A stretch of 64,000 nucleotides of DNA, taken from positions 51,812 to 115,811 of the forward strand of contig JAGPUQ010000005.1 in assembly GCA_018069525.1 (NCBI GenBank), given 5' to 3'. Positions within the stretch are counted from its first letter, which is position 1, and every line of letters begins with the position of its first letter. The notes under the pieces were generated by a model, which saw only the letters and a list, made by a program, of their open reading frames with translations, was not told the DNA's origin and ran no database searches. This stretch comes from Porticoccaceae bacterium. Lineage in GTDB: Bacteria > Pseudomonadota > Gammaproteobacteria > Pseudomonadales > Porticoccaceae. Positions 18,272 to 26,813 of this stretch are shown piece after piece. The position numbers were made by a program, and so were the translations under genes.

Positions 18272-19705
18272 ATGGCACAGAATTTGAATTTAAAAGTCAT
18301 CGAAAACCCGCAAACCGAAGCGGAAACTATTCTCAAGGCACAAAAAGAAGCCTACCGGGCGAATCCCTACCCCTCGCTGCAGGAACGGCTCAACAATCTC
18401 GTTAAACTGGAAGCCTTGCTCAGCGACAATACCGACGCCATCACCGCTGCCATTTCCGCCGACTTCGGCCACCGCAGCGCCACCGAAACCAAATTAGTTG
18501 AAATTTTTGGTTCACTCACCGCGATCCGCGATACCCGCAAACGCCTTAAAAAATGGATGAAACCCCAGCGCCGGCATACTTCCATTTTATTTTTAACCGG
18601 TAAAAACGAAGTCATTCCCCAACCCAAGGGCGTGATCGGCATTGGCACTCCCTGGAACTACCCTCTGTATTTATCCATCGGCCCGGTAATCAACGCGCTG
18701 GCGGCGGGCAATCGCTGCATGGTTAAACTGGCCGCTAATTCGCAAAATCTGTGTATTTTATTACAGGGGCTGTTTCAGGAAGCCTTTGGCGATGACACCG
18801 CAGCCTACTTGCCCGGCGTGAGCGGGTCCGAATTCTCCAGCCTGCCCTTTGACCACATCGTCTACACCGGCTCGGCAGAGAGCGGTAAAAATGTGATGGC
18901 CGCTGCCGCACAAAACCTGTGCCCGGTAACACTGGAACTGGGTGGGAAATCCCCCGCCGTTATTTGTGAAGACTTTAGTGTTCGCGAAGCTGCAAATCGC
19001 ATTTTGTACGGCAAATATCTCAACGCCGGACAAACCTGTGTCGCCCCGGATTATCTCTTCGTACACAAAAGCCAAGTAGATGAATTTGTCAAAATCGCGG
19101 GAGAAATACTTAAAGAGCGCTACCCCGACACCAACACCGATGATTATACATCGATCATCGACGAACGCTCTTATGTTCGACTGACAGATACTCTGGACGA
19201 CGCCGCAGCCAAAGGCGCTACCGTGATACAACTGACTGCTGGCGAGCGCAATGACGAATTACGTAAGTTGCCACCCCACGCTGTACTCAACGTCAATCCC
19301 ACCATGCGCATTATGCAGGAAGAAATTTTTGGACCACTGCTGCCGATAATGACCTACGAGTCTTTAGACGAAGTTATCGACTACATTAACGACCGTGAAA
19401 ACCCCCTGGCGTTTTATCCCTTCAGTAACGACAAAGCCATTCAGGACAAATTGTTCTACAGTACTTTGTCGGGCGGCGTCACCATCAATAACTGCGTTTT
19501 CCACGTACTCCAGCACAGCATTCCTTTTGGTGGAGTGGGTGCCAGTGGCATGGGTCACTACCACGGTCACGAAGGTTTTCTCGAAATGAGTAAACTGCGG
19601 CCAAAATTTACTTTTCCTAAAGTGGGCAAGCCGGAGCTGTTCTATCCTCCCTACACCAATGCCCATGAAAAATTATATGCTCTGCTAAACAAGTTTAAGC
19701 TCTAA
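18272..19705 (+). CDS. Aldehyde dehydrogenase, coniferyl-aldehyde dehydrogenase-like
   Basis: This NAD(P)+-dependent aldehyde dehydrogenase (477 aa) belongs to the short class 3-like branch that includes coniferyl aldehyde dehydrogenase. The catalytic cysteine is C256 (NAGQTCVAPDY) and the general base E222 (LELGGKSPAV). The cofactor-binding region is GVIGIGTPWNYPLYLSIGP, and the C-terminus has PFGGVGASGMGHYHG. The substrate could be an aromatic or a medium-chain aliphatic aldehyde; the sequence alone does not decide. The downstream intergenic region has a perfect 11-bp hairpin. Confidence 0.88.
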   Translation: MAQNLNLKVIENPQTEAETILKAQKEAYRANPYPSLQERLNNLVKLEALLSDNTDAITAAISADFGHRSATETKLVEIFGSLTAIRDTRKRLKKWMKPQRRHTSILFLTGKNEVIPQPKGVIGIGTPWNYPLYLSIGPVINALAAGNRCMVKLAANSQNLCILLQGLFQEAFGDDTAAYLPGVSGSEFSSLPFDHIVYTGSAESGKNVMAAAAQNLCPVTLELGGKSPAVICEDFSVREAANRILYGKYLNAGQTCVAPDYLFVHKSQVDEFVKIAGEILKERYPDTNTDDYTSIIDERSYVRLTDTLDDAAAKGATVIQLTAGERNDELRKLPPHAVLNVNPTMRIMQEEIFGPLLPIMTYESLDEVIDYINDRENPLAFYPFSNDKAIQDKLFYSTLSGGVTINNCVFHVLQHSIPFGGVGASGMGHYHGHEGFLEMSKLRPKFTFPKVGKPELFYPPYTNAHEKLYALLNKFKL

Positions 19706-19724
19706 GCAGAACAAGAAAAAAAGT

Positions 19725-19755
19725 GGTGAATTCGGTCCCAAGGGCCGAATTCACC
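19725..19755. terminator. Perfect 11-bp hairpin between the aldehyde dehydrogenase and DUF2007 genes
   Basis: GGTGAATTCGG (19725-19735) pairs with CCGAATTCACC (19745-19755) across a 9-nt loop. The A-tract precedes the stem on the plus strand, so a U-run follows it only in the minus direction. It may still end the aldehyde dehydrogenase transcript, or act as a processing or attenuation hairpin ahead of the next gene. Confidence 0.6.
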
Positions 19756-19785
19756 ATCGCCAAAAAAAATAAAAAAGGCTAGCTT

Positions 19786-20568
19786 ATGAAGCTCGTTTAC
19801 CAGGCCGCTAACTCCATTGAAGCCCACATGATTCTGCACCAGCTAGAGCAAGCGGGCTTAAGCGGTCGTATTGACGGTGAATTTTTACAAGGTGGAGTTG
19901 GCGAATTACAAGCCAGCGGCATTATTCGCGTCATGGTCGAGGAAAGTGACTACGCCGCCGCTAAAGCCATTGTCACCGAATGGGATGCAGTACAACCCGC
20001 GGTTATCGAAACAAGACCTACGACCACGACACACCCTTTACTTGCCGGGTTCATCGGCTTTATTCTCGGCTTGGCGAGCTTAAGTCTTTATTACTACTCG
20101 TCCGTTACCTATGACGGTATCGACTATAACAACGACGGAACATTAGACGAAAAATGATTTTATCTTGACGGCAATCCGTCCAGGACAGAAGCCGATAGAA
20201 ACTTAGATGGGAAAGTAGATCTTATTCACGATTACGGCAGAACGAGCCTTATAAAATCATCACAACTTGATGACAATTTCGACGGGGTTTTCGAGTCAAA
20301 CATAAGATACAAACAGGGCCAGGCGATTTCATTCAGATCGGATACAACAGGAGATGGTTTCCAAGATTATAGAGAGGCCTATACAAGTGGCACTATACAA
20401 AAAGCGACCTATATTGACCCTGCCTCTAAACAACCCATCAAAATTTTATATTACGACGAACTTCAATTGATTAGCGGCAAAATAGATTCAGATCGCGATG
20501 GAAAACTTGATACGCAATACACATACAATGAAATAGACGAAATTATCCAAACAACACCGCTAGAATAA
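19786..20568 (+). pseudogene. DUF2007 membrane protein with Ca-binding-like repeats, interrupted by an in-frame TGA
   Basis: The first 123 codons encode a DUF2007 domain (putative signal-transducing fold, residues 1-70), one transmembrane helix near 85-105, and an Asp-rich motif DYNNDGTLD. A TGA then stops the frame at 20155-20157. The same frame continues open for 136 more codons to TAA at 20566-20568, with four further D-x-[DN/T]-x-DG motifs (DRNLDGKVD, DDNFDGVFE, DTTGDGFQD, DSDRDGKLD). A full-length protein of about 260 residues is thus split by a single TGA where Trp (TGG) would fit (EK-W-FYLDG). It could be a recent nonsense mutation, a sequencing error or stop-codon readthrough. The 3' end overlaps dinB by 9 nt, tail to tail. 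Confidence 0.8.
20163..20184 (+). other. Stem-loop five bases after the in-frame TGA
   Basis: TCTTGACGG (20163-20171) pairs with CCGTCCAGG (20176-20184) around loop CAAT. There are nine positions with one mismatch and one wobble, and a perfect 5-bp top. It starts 5 nt past the TGA. Hairpins at such a spacing can favour recoding, but the loop does not look like a known bacterial SECIS element, and the pairing may be chance. Confidence 0.4.
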
Positions 20569-21645
20569 CTCAGTTTGACCGGCATCAATGGATTCCACTA
20601 CATCATCAAACCGCACCCCCAGGCCGATAAGTCGCACCGGGCGCTTGCCCCGCTGCCAGGCTTCTTCACACAGAGTTTTATAACTGTCCAACACCGGGCC
20701 GGCTGAAAAATTACGTTCGATGGTAGTTGTGGTGAAATCATTAAAGCGCAATTTCATAAACTGCCGGCCCACCTGATAACTGCTATCTACTCGCGCCAGG
20801 CGCGCGACAAATTTTTCGTGCAGGCTGCTAAGCTCCTGCAAGCAGTCGGGCAATGCGGCCAGATCATCTAAATAGGTATGTTCAACACTCAGGGATTTGC
20901 GGCGTCGATCGGATTTTACTTCCCGGTGGTCGATGCCCCGGCTTAGCTCGTAAAGCCGTTTTCCCATCGCGCCAAAGCGCTCAACTAATACCGGCAGTGT
21001 TATTTCCCGCAAGTCATCGCAGTGAGTTACTCCTAGCGCGTTCAATTTTTTCTCGGTAGCACGGCCTACCCCAAAAATCTTACCTACCGGTAGTTTGCGG
21101 ACAAACTCATCCACCTGCGCCGGGGTAATAACAAACAAACCGTCGGGCTTCTCCCAGTCGCTGGCAATTTTCGCGAGAAATTTATTCGGTGCCGCACCCG
21201 CCGATACGGTAATCCCCACCTCTTTGCGGATTCGAGCTTTTATTTCCCGTGCCATCATGGTGGCACTGCCACCACATTGATCGCTGCCAGTGACATCGAG
21301 AAACGCTTCATCGAGGGAGAGGGGTTCAACATGATCGGTGTAATCGAAAAACACCTTCCGAATCTGCAACGATATATCTCGATATTTTTCAAAATTCGGC
21401 GGCACCACCACAAGATTAGGACACAGGCGCATGGCCTGGCCCATGGGCATCGCCGAATGCACCCCAAACTCCCGGGCTTCATAATTACAGGCCGCCACTA
21501 CGCCGCGACGCTCGGCGCCGCCAACAGCCACCGGCAGCCCTACCAGGGCAACATCGTCGCGTATTTCTACGGCCGCAAAAAAACAATCACAGTCGCAGTG
21601 AATAATTTTGCGTTGAGTCGCGCTTGCTATCTCCATAGATGGCAT
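20560..21645 (-). CDS. dinB: DNA polymerase IV (Y-family)
   Basis: This is an error-prone translesion polymerase (361 aa). The N-terminal catalytic motif is IIHCDCDCFFAAVE and the second acidic motif SLDEAFLDVTG. The helix-hairpin-helix region includes GVGRATEKKLNALGV. The C-terminal beta-clamp-binding tail is short (AGQTELF, a QxxLF-type clamp motif). The frame runs upstream to 21744, but the ATG at 21645 gives the usual family length and clears the O-methyltransferase. No LexA box (CTG-N10-CAG) was found before this start, so SOS control, if any, acts from further upstream. Confidence 0.93.
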   Translation of the reverse strand: MPSMEIASATQRKIIHCDCDCFFAAVEIRDDVALVGLPVAVGGAERRGVVAACNYEAREFGVHSAMPMGQAMRLCPNLVVVPPNFEKYRDISLQIRKVFFDYTDHVEPLSLDEAFLDVTGSDQCGGSATMMAREIKARIRKEVGITVSAGAAPNKFLAKIASDWEKPDGLFVITPAQVDEFVRKLPVGKIFGVGRATEKKLNALGVTHCDDLREITLPVLVERFGAMGKRLYELSRGIDHREVKSDRRRKSLSVEHTYLDDLAALPDCLQELSSLHEKFVARLARVDSSYQVGRQFMKLRFNDFTTTTIERNFSAGPVLDSYKTLCEEAWQRGKRPVRLIGLGVRFDDVVESIDAGQTELF

Positions 21646-21709
21646 TATCTCGTTGCCTGAAAATTCTGCAACACCGGCCATTCGGTAGCAGCCTGAGTAC
21701 CAGGCAGAA

Positions 21710-22372
21710 CTATTTCTTCCGCAGTAGCGTAAGACCATCGCCAACAGGGAGCATACTCAAATCAACGCGCTGATCATCTTTAACAAAACAATTAAACGCC
21801 TGCAGAGCCTGGGTATCTTCGCTGGGGTTTTCATTATTAAGTACGGAGCCAGTCCAAAGCACATTATCGACGGCGATTAACCCGCCGGGGCGCAACAGCA
21901 CCAAGCACTGCTCGTAGTAATTGTGATAGCCGGTTTTATCGGCATCGATAAAAGCAAAGTCAAAACTACCTTGCTCGCCCGTCTCAATCAGTTCATTTAA
22001 GGTTTCTGCGCCTGGCGCCAAGCGCAGATCAATTTTCTCTGCAACCCCAGCTTTCTGCCAAAACTCTTTAGCTACCGCAGTGGTTTCTTCATTGATGTCA
22101 CAGGCGATCATCCGGCCATCTTCCGGTAATACTGCGGCTACACACAATGCGCTATAACCGGTATAAACCCCCACTTCCAGGGTTTTTTTGGCACCCAGAA
22201 TCTGCACCAACAAAGCCATAAACTGACCCTGTTCGGGAGCGATTTGCATCACGCTGCCACGCATACCGGCGGTGTGTTGCCGGAGTTGTTTAAGCACCTC
22301 GCTTTCCCGTAACGAGGCATCAAGCAAATAATGGTACAGCTCGTCGTTAAGTTGAATACTTTGGTTTGACAT
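21710..22372 (-). CDS. Class I SAM-dependent O-methyltransferase (caffeoyl-CoA OMT family)
   Basis: This small cation-dependent O-methyltransferase (220 aa) has the SAM motif LEVGVYTGYSALCVA near residue 65. The metal and acid motif is FAFIDADKTGYHNYYE near 135, and GGLIAVDNVLWTG comes next. Such bacterial members methylate catechol-like hydroxyls, but the natural substrate is usually unknown. It lies 64 bp upstream of dinB on the same strand. Confidence 0.88.
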   Translation of the reverse strand: MSNQSIQLNDELYHYLLDASLRESEVLKQLRQHTAGMRGSVMQIAPEQGQFMALLVQILGAKKTLEVGVYTGYSALCVAAVLPEDGRMIACDINEETTAVAKEFWQKAGVAEKIDLRLAPGAETLNELIETGEQGSFDFAFIDADKTGYHNYYEQCLVLLRPGGLIAVDNVLWTGSVLNNENPSEDTQALQAFNCFVKDDQRVDLSMLPVGDGLTLLRKK

Positions 22373-22428
22373 AGTGTCGCCGCCCTTGTGTTCAGTAAAA
22401 ATACCTTCGTAGTTGCTTTGGTTTTCCC

Positions 22429-23508
22429 CTAAGTAAGCTCATCCGGGTCTCCGGGGTCTTCTGTGAGTGCGGTTTCCGCTATAACGCCGCCATCACCACC
22501 CAACATCACACCCAGCCAACGGGTTTGTTCTTCATTTTCCAGCGCAATTTTTACCAAAATAGTGAGCGGAATGGATAACAACATACCCACCGGTCCCAGC
22601 ACCCAACCCCAGAACACCAGGGACAAAAACACGACCAGCGGCGATAAATTAAGCCCCTTACCCATCCAACGGGGTTCCAGAATATTACCCACCACCACAT
22701 TGACCGCCACGTAGCCCAACAGAGTAAGCCCCGCAACCATTGGGCCAAGCTGAATCAATGCCAGTAATACGGCGGGAACCGCTGCAAGGATGGAACCCAC
22801 AGTCGGTACAAAGTTGAGCAGAAATGCGAGCATGCCCCACATCACCGGATAATCCACATCGAGTACCCATAACCAGATGACGATAAGAATCGCGGTGAAC
22901 AAACTCATCAAGGTTTTGATACCCAGATAATTATTAACGCTCTGCCTAAAACGCAGAATCGCATCCAGAGATTGCTCGGGAATATTTCGCGCCCGCGACA
23001 ACTTTTCACTAAAGCCCACATCTTCGGCAAGAATAAAAATCACGGTCAACAAGATCATAAAGGCGTTAGTCATCACGTTGCCGAACGAGGCCAGAGTATT
23101 GCCCGCCAGCTGCATCACGGCGCCCGGATTAATACTTTCTCGCAACTGGCTAAGGTCATAGTTGAGGCCACCGCCCGCGAGCCATTGCTGCAAACCGAAA
23201 CTCATTTCCTGCAAACGAGCCTGATAGGTTGGTAAATCGTTACTAAAATCCTGAATAGAACTACTGACCACCGTACCCAGTAATAGTCCCACCGCAACCA
23301 CGGCAAGAATAATCAGTAAAATGGCTAAACTGCCCGGCACTTTTCTGGATTTCAACCACGCTAACAATGGCGAACAAATCAGTGCAATAAACACCGACAG
23401 TAAAAATGGTACCAATAGTGATTCCGCAGCTTTCATGCCGGCGACCACCACCACAAAGGCCGCCGCTATCAAAATAAAGCGCGCCGAGGTAGACGAGTTA
23501 CTGGACAT
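22429..23508 (-). CDS. AI-2E family transporter (PerM-like permease)
   Basis: This inner-membrane protein (359 aa) has about eight helices of the AI-2E/UPF0118 family, whose members export signals or act as Na+/H+ antiporters. Helices cluster at residues 10-75 and 140-330; AFLLNFVPTVGSILAAVPAVL is the conserved NxxPxxG region. The frame begins at 23556, but ATG at 23508 is preceded by AAGGAG at a 9-nt spacing and starts MSSNSSTS just before the first helix. Its substrate is unknown. Confidence 0.85.
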   Translation of the reverse strand: MSSNSSTSARFILIAAAFVVVVAGMKAAESLLVPFLLSVFIALICSPLLAWLKSRKVPGSLAILLIILAVVAVGLLLGTVVSSSIQDFSNDLPTYQARLQEMSFGLQQWLAGGGLNYDLSQLRESINPGAVMQLAGNTLASFGNVMTNAFMILLTVIFILAEDVGFSEKLSRARNIPEQSLDAILRFRQSVNNYLGIKTLMSLFTAILIVIWLWVLDVDYPVMWGMLAFLLNFVPTVGSILAAVPAVLLALIQLGPMVAGLTLLGYVAVNVVVGNILEPRWMGKGLNLSPLVVFLSLVFWGWVLGPVGMLLSIPLTILVKIALENEEQTRWLGVMLGGDGGVIAETALTEDPGDPDELT

Positions 23509-23548
23509 AATTATTTTCTCCTTGAGCTGATACTGAAATAAGATTTTA

Positions 23549-23902
23549 TTAGGCACTCTCGATATTAAGGTCTTGCTTCAACTCTTCAAGAACGCCATTC
23601 AACAGTTGCCGCCCGGTATCAGAGAACAAATGCTTGCCGCCGACATAGTGCTCACTGGCAATAGCGTGGCAGCGCCGTTGAACCTGTAACAGTCGATCAT
23701 TGTGCCTGATCGGTACCGCCATAAACACATCCCAGTCCTGCCTGGTCGCTGCTTCGCTCACCACTAATTCCAATAGCGCGATCAAGTTCTCTATTTCCAG
23801 TCGATATACTGGAGAACCAATGCGCATAAATACCGCTACCGCAATGACTAAAATTACAAAAGTGCACACAATAGTCAGCACCAGCGTTAGCAGTGAAGTC
23901 AT
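23549..23902 (-). CDS. Small membrane-anchored protein of unknown function
   Basis: This 117-aa protein has one N-terminal helix (SLLTLVLTIVCTFVILVIAV) and a soluble, helical, mildly charged remainder (RLEIENLIALLELVVSEAA; GVLEELKQDLNIESA). No family was recognised. ATG at 23902 overlaps the TSUP stop (TGATG), and the AI-2E gene follows 40 bp later. It therefore belongs to a TSUP / small protein / AI-2E transcript and may be an accessory to either transporter; that is inference. Confidence 0.65.
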   Translation of the reverse strand: MTSLLTLVLTIVCTFVILVIAVAVFMRIGSPVYRLEIENLIALLELVVSEAATRQDWDVFMAVPIRHNDRLLQVQRRCHAIASEHYVGGKHLFSDTGRQLLNGVLEELKQDLNIESA

Positions 23903-24657
23903 CACGGAAACACCAGTAATTTAATCGACAGCACCAGCGTCACCACAATAATGACCGGCTGCACCATGCTGGCGCCTCGGCGTATCACCAAACTCGAGCC
24001 TAAGTACGCACCTGTTATTTGCGCTAGCGCCATCATCGCGGCCAGACCCCACAAAACATGGCCATTAAGGGCAAACAGTATGGCCGAAATTCCGTTGATG
24101 GTAAGCACCATGGCTTTGGTCTGCGCGGTAGCCTTGCGCAAGTTGTGACCCCATAGCCAGACAAACAAAAACGGTAAAATAGAACCGGTTCCGGGTCCAA
24201 AAAACCCGCCGTAAAAACCCATTACCGGTGCGGCGAACCAGGTAAAACGATGGGATGACAGGCGAGCAACAGCATCGTCGTCACTGACGCGCGGTGAAAA
24301 TACAAAGTACACCGCAATGACGATTAACAAGATCGGAATCAGCCGGGTGAGAATATCGCTACTCACTTGCTGCACTAACAGCGTACCCGCTACTGAACCC
24401 AAACCGGTGAGTACCAAGGCTCCGCTCATCTCCCCGAGTTTCAAATGACCGGAGCGAAAGAAATTCCAGGTGGACGACAAAGTTCCGACAGCGCTTTGTA
24501 CTTTATTGGTACCTAGCGCCTGGAGTGGCGGCAAGCCCGCCCACAACAACGCAGGCAAGGTAATTAAGCCACCTGCTCCGGCAATAGAGGAGATAAAACC
24601 GGCACCAAAGGCGGTGGCGATCAATACAGTGATAGTTAGCAGGGAGAGTTCTGGCAC
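23902..24657 (-). CDS. TSUP family (TauE/SafE) permease
   Basis: This inner-membrane transporter (251 aa, about 8 helices) belongs to the sulfite/organosulfonate exporter family. The N-terminal repeat has GAGFISSIAGAGGLITLPALL with the family GxxAGxxxGG-type motif, and the second repeat has GFYGGFFGPGTGSILPF. The next gene starts at its stop codon. The substrate is unknown; family members move sulfite, sulfoacetate and related anions. Confidence 0.87.
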   Translation of the reverse strand: MPELSLLTITVLIATAFGAGFISSIAGAGGLITLPALLWAGLPPLQALGTNKVQSAVGTLSSTWNFFRSGHLKLGEMSGALVLTGLGSVAGTLLVQQVSSDILTRLIPILLIVIAVYFVFSPRVSDDDAVARLSSHRFTWFAAPVMGFYGGFFGPGTGSILPFLFVWLWGHNLRKATAQTKAMVLTINGISAILFALNGHVLWGLAAMMALAQITGAYLGSSLVIRRGASMVQPVIIVVTLVLSIKLLVFP

Positions 24658-24699
24658 AGCCTAACTCGCATTCGGATCAAATGGTTCGGAAAAATAGCT

Positions 24700-25116
24700 T
24701 TAGTCAACATCGACACGGCCGCGCAAGGCCTTGGTTTTACCGTGCCGGGTTTTATTATCTACCCGTTTTTTCCGCGAGGAAAATGTCGGTTTGGTGGCTT
24801 TTCTAGATTTGTACTTATGGGTGGCGGCCAGCACCAAATCCCGCAAACGCTCCCTGGCATCCAGTCGATTTTTTTCCTGAGTGCGAAATTTTTGCGCCTT
24901 GATTACAATCACTCCATCACTGGTAATGCGCCGGTCGCGGTAGTTAAGCAGACTTTCTTTATCAGCCTCTAAAAGCGACGAAGCCTTGATATCAAAACGC
25001 AAATGTATCGCACTGGATACCTTGTTGACGTTCTGTCCGCCCGCACCCTGAGCGCGAATCGCACTAATGTCGATTTCGTGGTCTGGGATCGCAATATGCT
25101 GGGTGATGATTAGCAC
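24700..25116 (-). CDS. arfB: Alternative ribosome-rescue factor ArfB (peptidyl-tRNA hydrolase)
   Basis: This 138-aa release-factor-like protein frees stalled ribosomes. The catalytic GGQ lies in RAQGAGGQNVNKVSSAIHL near residue 27. The C-terminal tail is long and basic (THKYKSRKATKPTFSSRKKR), as needed to enter the empty mRNA channel. It has no codon-recognition domain and the usual ArfB/YaeJ length. It is a single gene between the TSUP run and a divergent PNPOx-like gene. Confidence 0.95.
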   Translation of the reverse strand: MLIITQHIAIPDHEIDISAIRAQGAGGQNVNKVSSAIHLRFDIKASSLLEADKESLLNYRDRRITSDGVIVIKAQKFRTQEKNRLDARERLRDLVLAATHKYKSRKATKPTFSSRKKRVDNKTRHGKTKALRGRVDVD

Positions 25117-25302
25117 GCTATGTATTTGCCTTAAAAATAAATCTATAACGGTGTCTATAATAACGCAAAGTAGGCGCCCAAAGGCGGCACAACTTAGTCA
25201 TTCCTGGCTGCAATCTACAGCCAAATAAGGGGTCGCCTTTATCCTAAACAAACCATAGAATAGGCCAATAACAACACACCAACTAACTATGCCGGGGTCG
25301 AC

Positions 25303-25887
25303 ATGTCCGATTTGTATCATCAAGGTAACCGAGAGTTTCAAGATCAGTTTGGTACCCGACCACTGGCCGATCGCATCGACGATCTGATTCGCAAGGACCA
25401 TCTCGAAGAAGAAGAAATAGAGTTTATTAGCGCGCGCAATATGTTTTTTATCAGTACGGTTGATGCCGATGGTCGTCCTACCGTGTCCTACAAAGGCGGG
25501 GCGACTGGCTTTGTCCGTGTACTGGACGAAAAAAATATCGCTTTCCCTCTCTACGATGGCAACGGCATGTTTTTCAGCGCAGGCAATATCAACGCGAACA
25601 ATAATGTGGGTCTGTTATTTATCGATTTTGAAAATCCTCACCGCTTGCGCCTGCACGGTACCGCGACGGTAAGCACGGACGACGAACTACTCGACAGCTA
25701 TCCTGAGGCGGACATGATTGTTCGCATCGAGGTACGCAATACCTTTATCAATTGCCCGCGCTACATTCACCCGGGTGCTGGCACAGAGCAGTCAGTCCAT
25801 GTCCCCGTCGACGGTGTTGAAACCCCCGACGCCGAATGGAAAACCTGGGATGTGGTCGCCGATGTGGTACCCAAAAAGAAACCCTGA
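25303..25887 (+). CDS. Pyridoxamine 5'-phosphate oxidase-like flavin-binding protein
   Basis: This 194-aa split-barrel protein belongs to the PNPOx-like superfamily. The barrel strands run from NMFFISTVDADGRPTVSYKG through GLLFIDFENPHRLRLHGTA; NCPRYIHP follows. Such proteins bind FMN, F420 or heme; which one is unclear here, and true PdxH activity is unlikely. The stop codon falls in a 13-bp tandem repeat. A MOSC-domain gene follows about 95 bp later on the same strand. Confidence 0.8.
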   Translation: MSDLYHQGNREFQDQFGTRPLADRIDDLIRKDHLEEEEIEFISARNMFFISTVDADGRPTVSYKGGATGFVRVLDEKNIAFPLYDGNGMFFSAGNINANNNVGLLFIDFENPHRLRLHGTATVSTDDELLDSYPEADMIVRIEVRNTFINCPRYIHPGAGTEQSVHVPVDGVETPDAEWKTWDVVADVVPKKKP

Positions 25888-25921
25888 AGACATATCCTGA
25901 AGACATCTCTTGAAGACAATC
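25883..25921 (+). repeat. 13-bp tandem repeat across the stop codon of the PNPOx-like gene
   Basis: Three units, CCTGAAGACATAT, CCTGAAGACATCT and CTTGAAGACAATC, run from 25883, and a fourth partial unit starts CCTGAAAAG. The stop codon TGA at 25885-25887 is inside the first unit. Confidence 0.88.
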
Positions 25922-25981
25922 CCTGAAAAGAAATAAGCAGAACGCGACGAATCAACAAACCCAGTTCCTGCCGGAGTCATC

Positions 25982-26794
25982 ATGATGGACGATCACATCC
26001 TTGGGCAAGTCGCTTCACTGTGGCGCTATCCGGTAAAAAGTATGCGAGGTGAAAACCTGAACACCGCCTTTATCGGATATTCCGGTGTTTATGGCGACCG
26101 GCTCTACGCCTTTAAAAGCTCCAAAAGCCCCGACTTCTTCCCCTACTTCACCGCCCGAGATACCCAGGATATGCTGCGCTACACACCGCGTTTTCGCAGT
26201 GCCGACGCCGCCCAGCAACCCGTTAACTGGGCGGTCGCAGAAACGACCAGCGTGGGCATTACGCCGCTATACCCCGAGCTCGAAAACATGATGCTCGATG
26301 TCGAAACACCCAGCGGCGAATCATTCGCCATTAATGACCCCGACCTATGTAAACAACTTCAAGCCCCTGCGGGTGAAGATCATCAGGTGTCCTTAACTCA
26401 CTCCGCCAGAGCGATGACCGACTGCCGCCCCCTCTCGCTTATTTCCGAGCAAACCGTCACACAACTGAGCGAAGAAACTGGTATCGATATCGACCCTAGA
26501 CGTTTTAGAGCGAACCTTTATCTCTCACTCAAATCACCCGATTCAAAACAGACCGGTTTTGCCGAAAACAGCCTCGTCGGGCAAACCTTAAAAATCGGGC
26601 CCAAAGTTATTATTTCCATTGTCGAAAAAGATCCCCGCTGCGAAATGGTCATGTTCGACCCCGATACTGGAGAAAGTAATCCTGCCATTTTGCGCAACAT
26701 CACCCAGGCTCATCAACGTAATGCCGGGGTTTACGCTGCTGTACTGGTTGAAGGCATGGTAACGAGCGGCGACTCAATAACATTGATAGCGTAA
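25982..26794 (+). CDS. MOSC domain-containing protein
   Basis: This 270-aa protein has an N-terminal MOSC beta-barrel (VASLWRYPVKSMRGENL) and a C-terminal MOSC domain (RRFRANLYLSL; EKDPRCEMVMFDPDTG), as in YiiM/YcbX and mARC-type proteins that handle the molybdenum cofactor. The conserved cysteine is in DPRCEMV. There is no C-terminal ferredoxin as in YcbX, so a separate electron donor would be needed. GGAG lies 6 nt before the first of two adjacent ATG codons. It converges on the symporter gene with 19 bp between. Confidence 0.87.
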   Translation: MMDDHILGQVASLWRYPVKSMRGENLNTAFIGYSGVYGDRLYAFKSSKSPDFFPYFTARDTQDMLRYTPRFRSADAAQQPVNWAVAETTSVGITPLYPELENMMLDVETPSGESFAINDPDLCKQLQAPAGEDHQVSLTHSARAMTDCRPLSLISEQTVTQLSEETGIDIDPRRFRANLYLSLKSPDSKQTGFAENSLVGQTLKIGPKVIISIVEKDPRCEMVMFDPDTGESNPAILRNITQAHQRNAGVYAAVLVEGMVTSGDSITLIA

Positions 26795-26813
26795 ACCGAT
26801 TAGGCCAGACAAA

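Noticed and set aside
20155..20184. Selenocysteine insertion at the TGA of the DUF2007 gene
   Set aside because: The hairpin lacks a known bacterial SECIS loop and the family has no selenoprotein history that I know; a Trp-to-stop change is simpler.
21640..21745. SOS box before dinB
   Set aside because: The closest match, CTGAGTACCAGGCAG, has 9 and not 10 bases between CTG and CAG and weak flanks.
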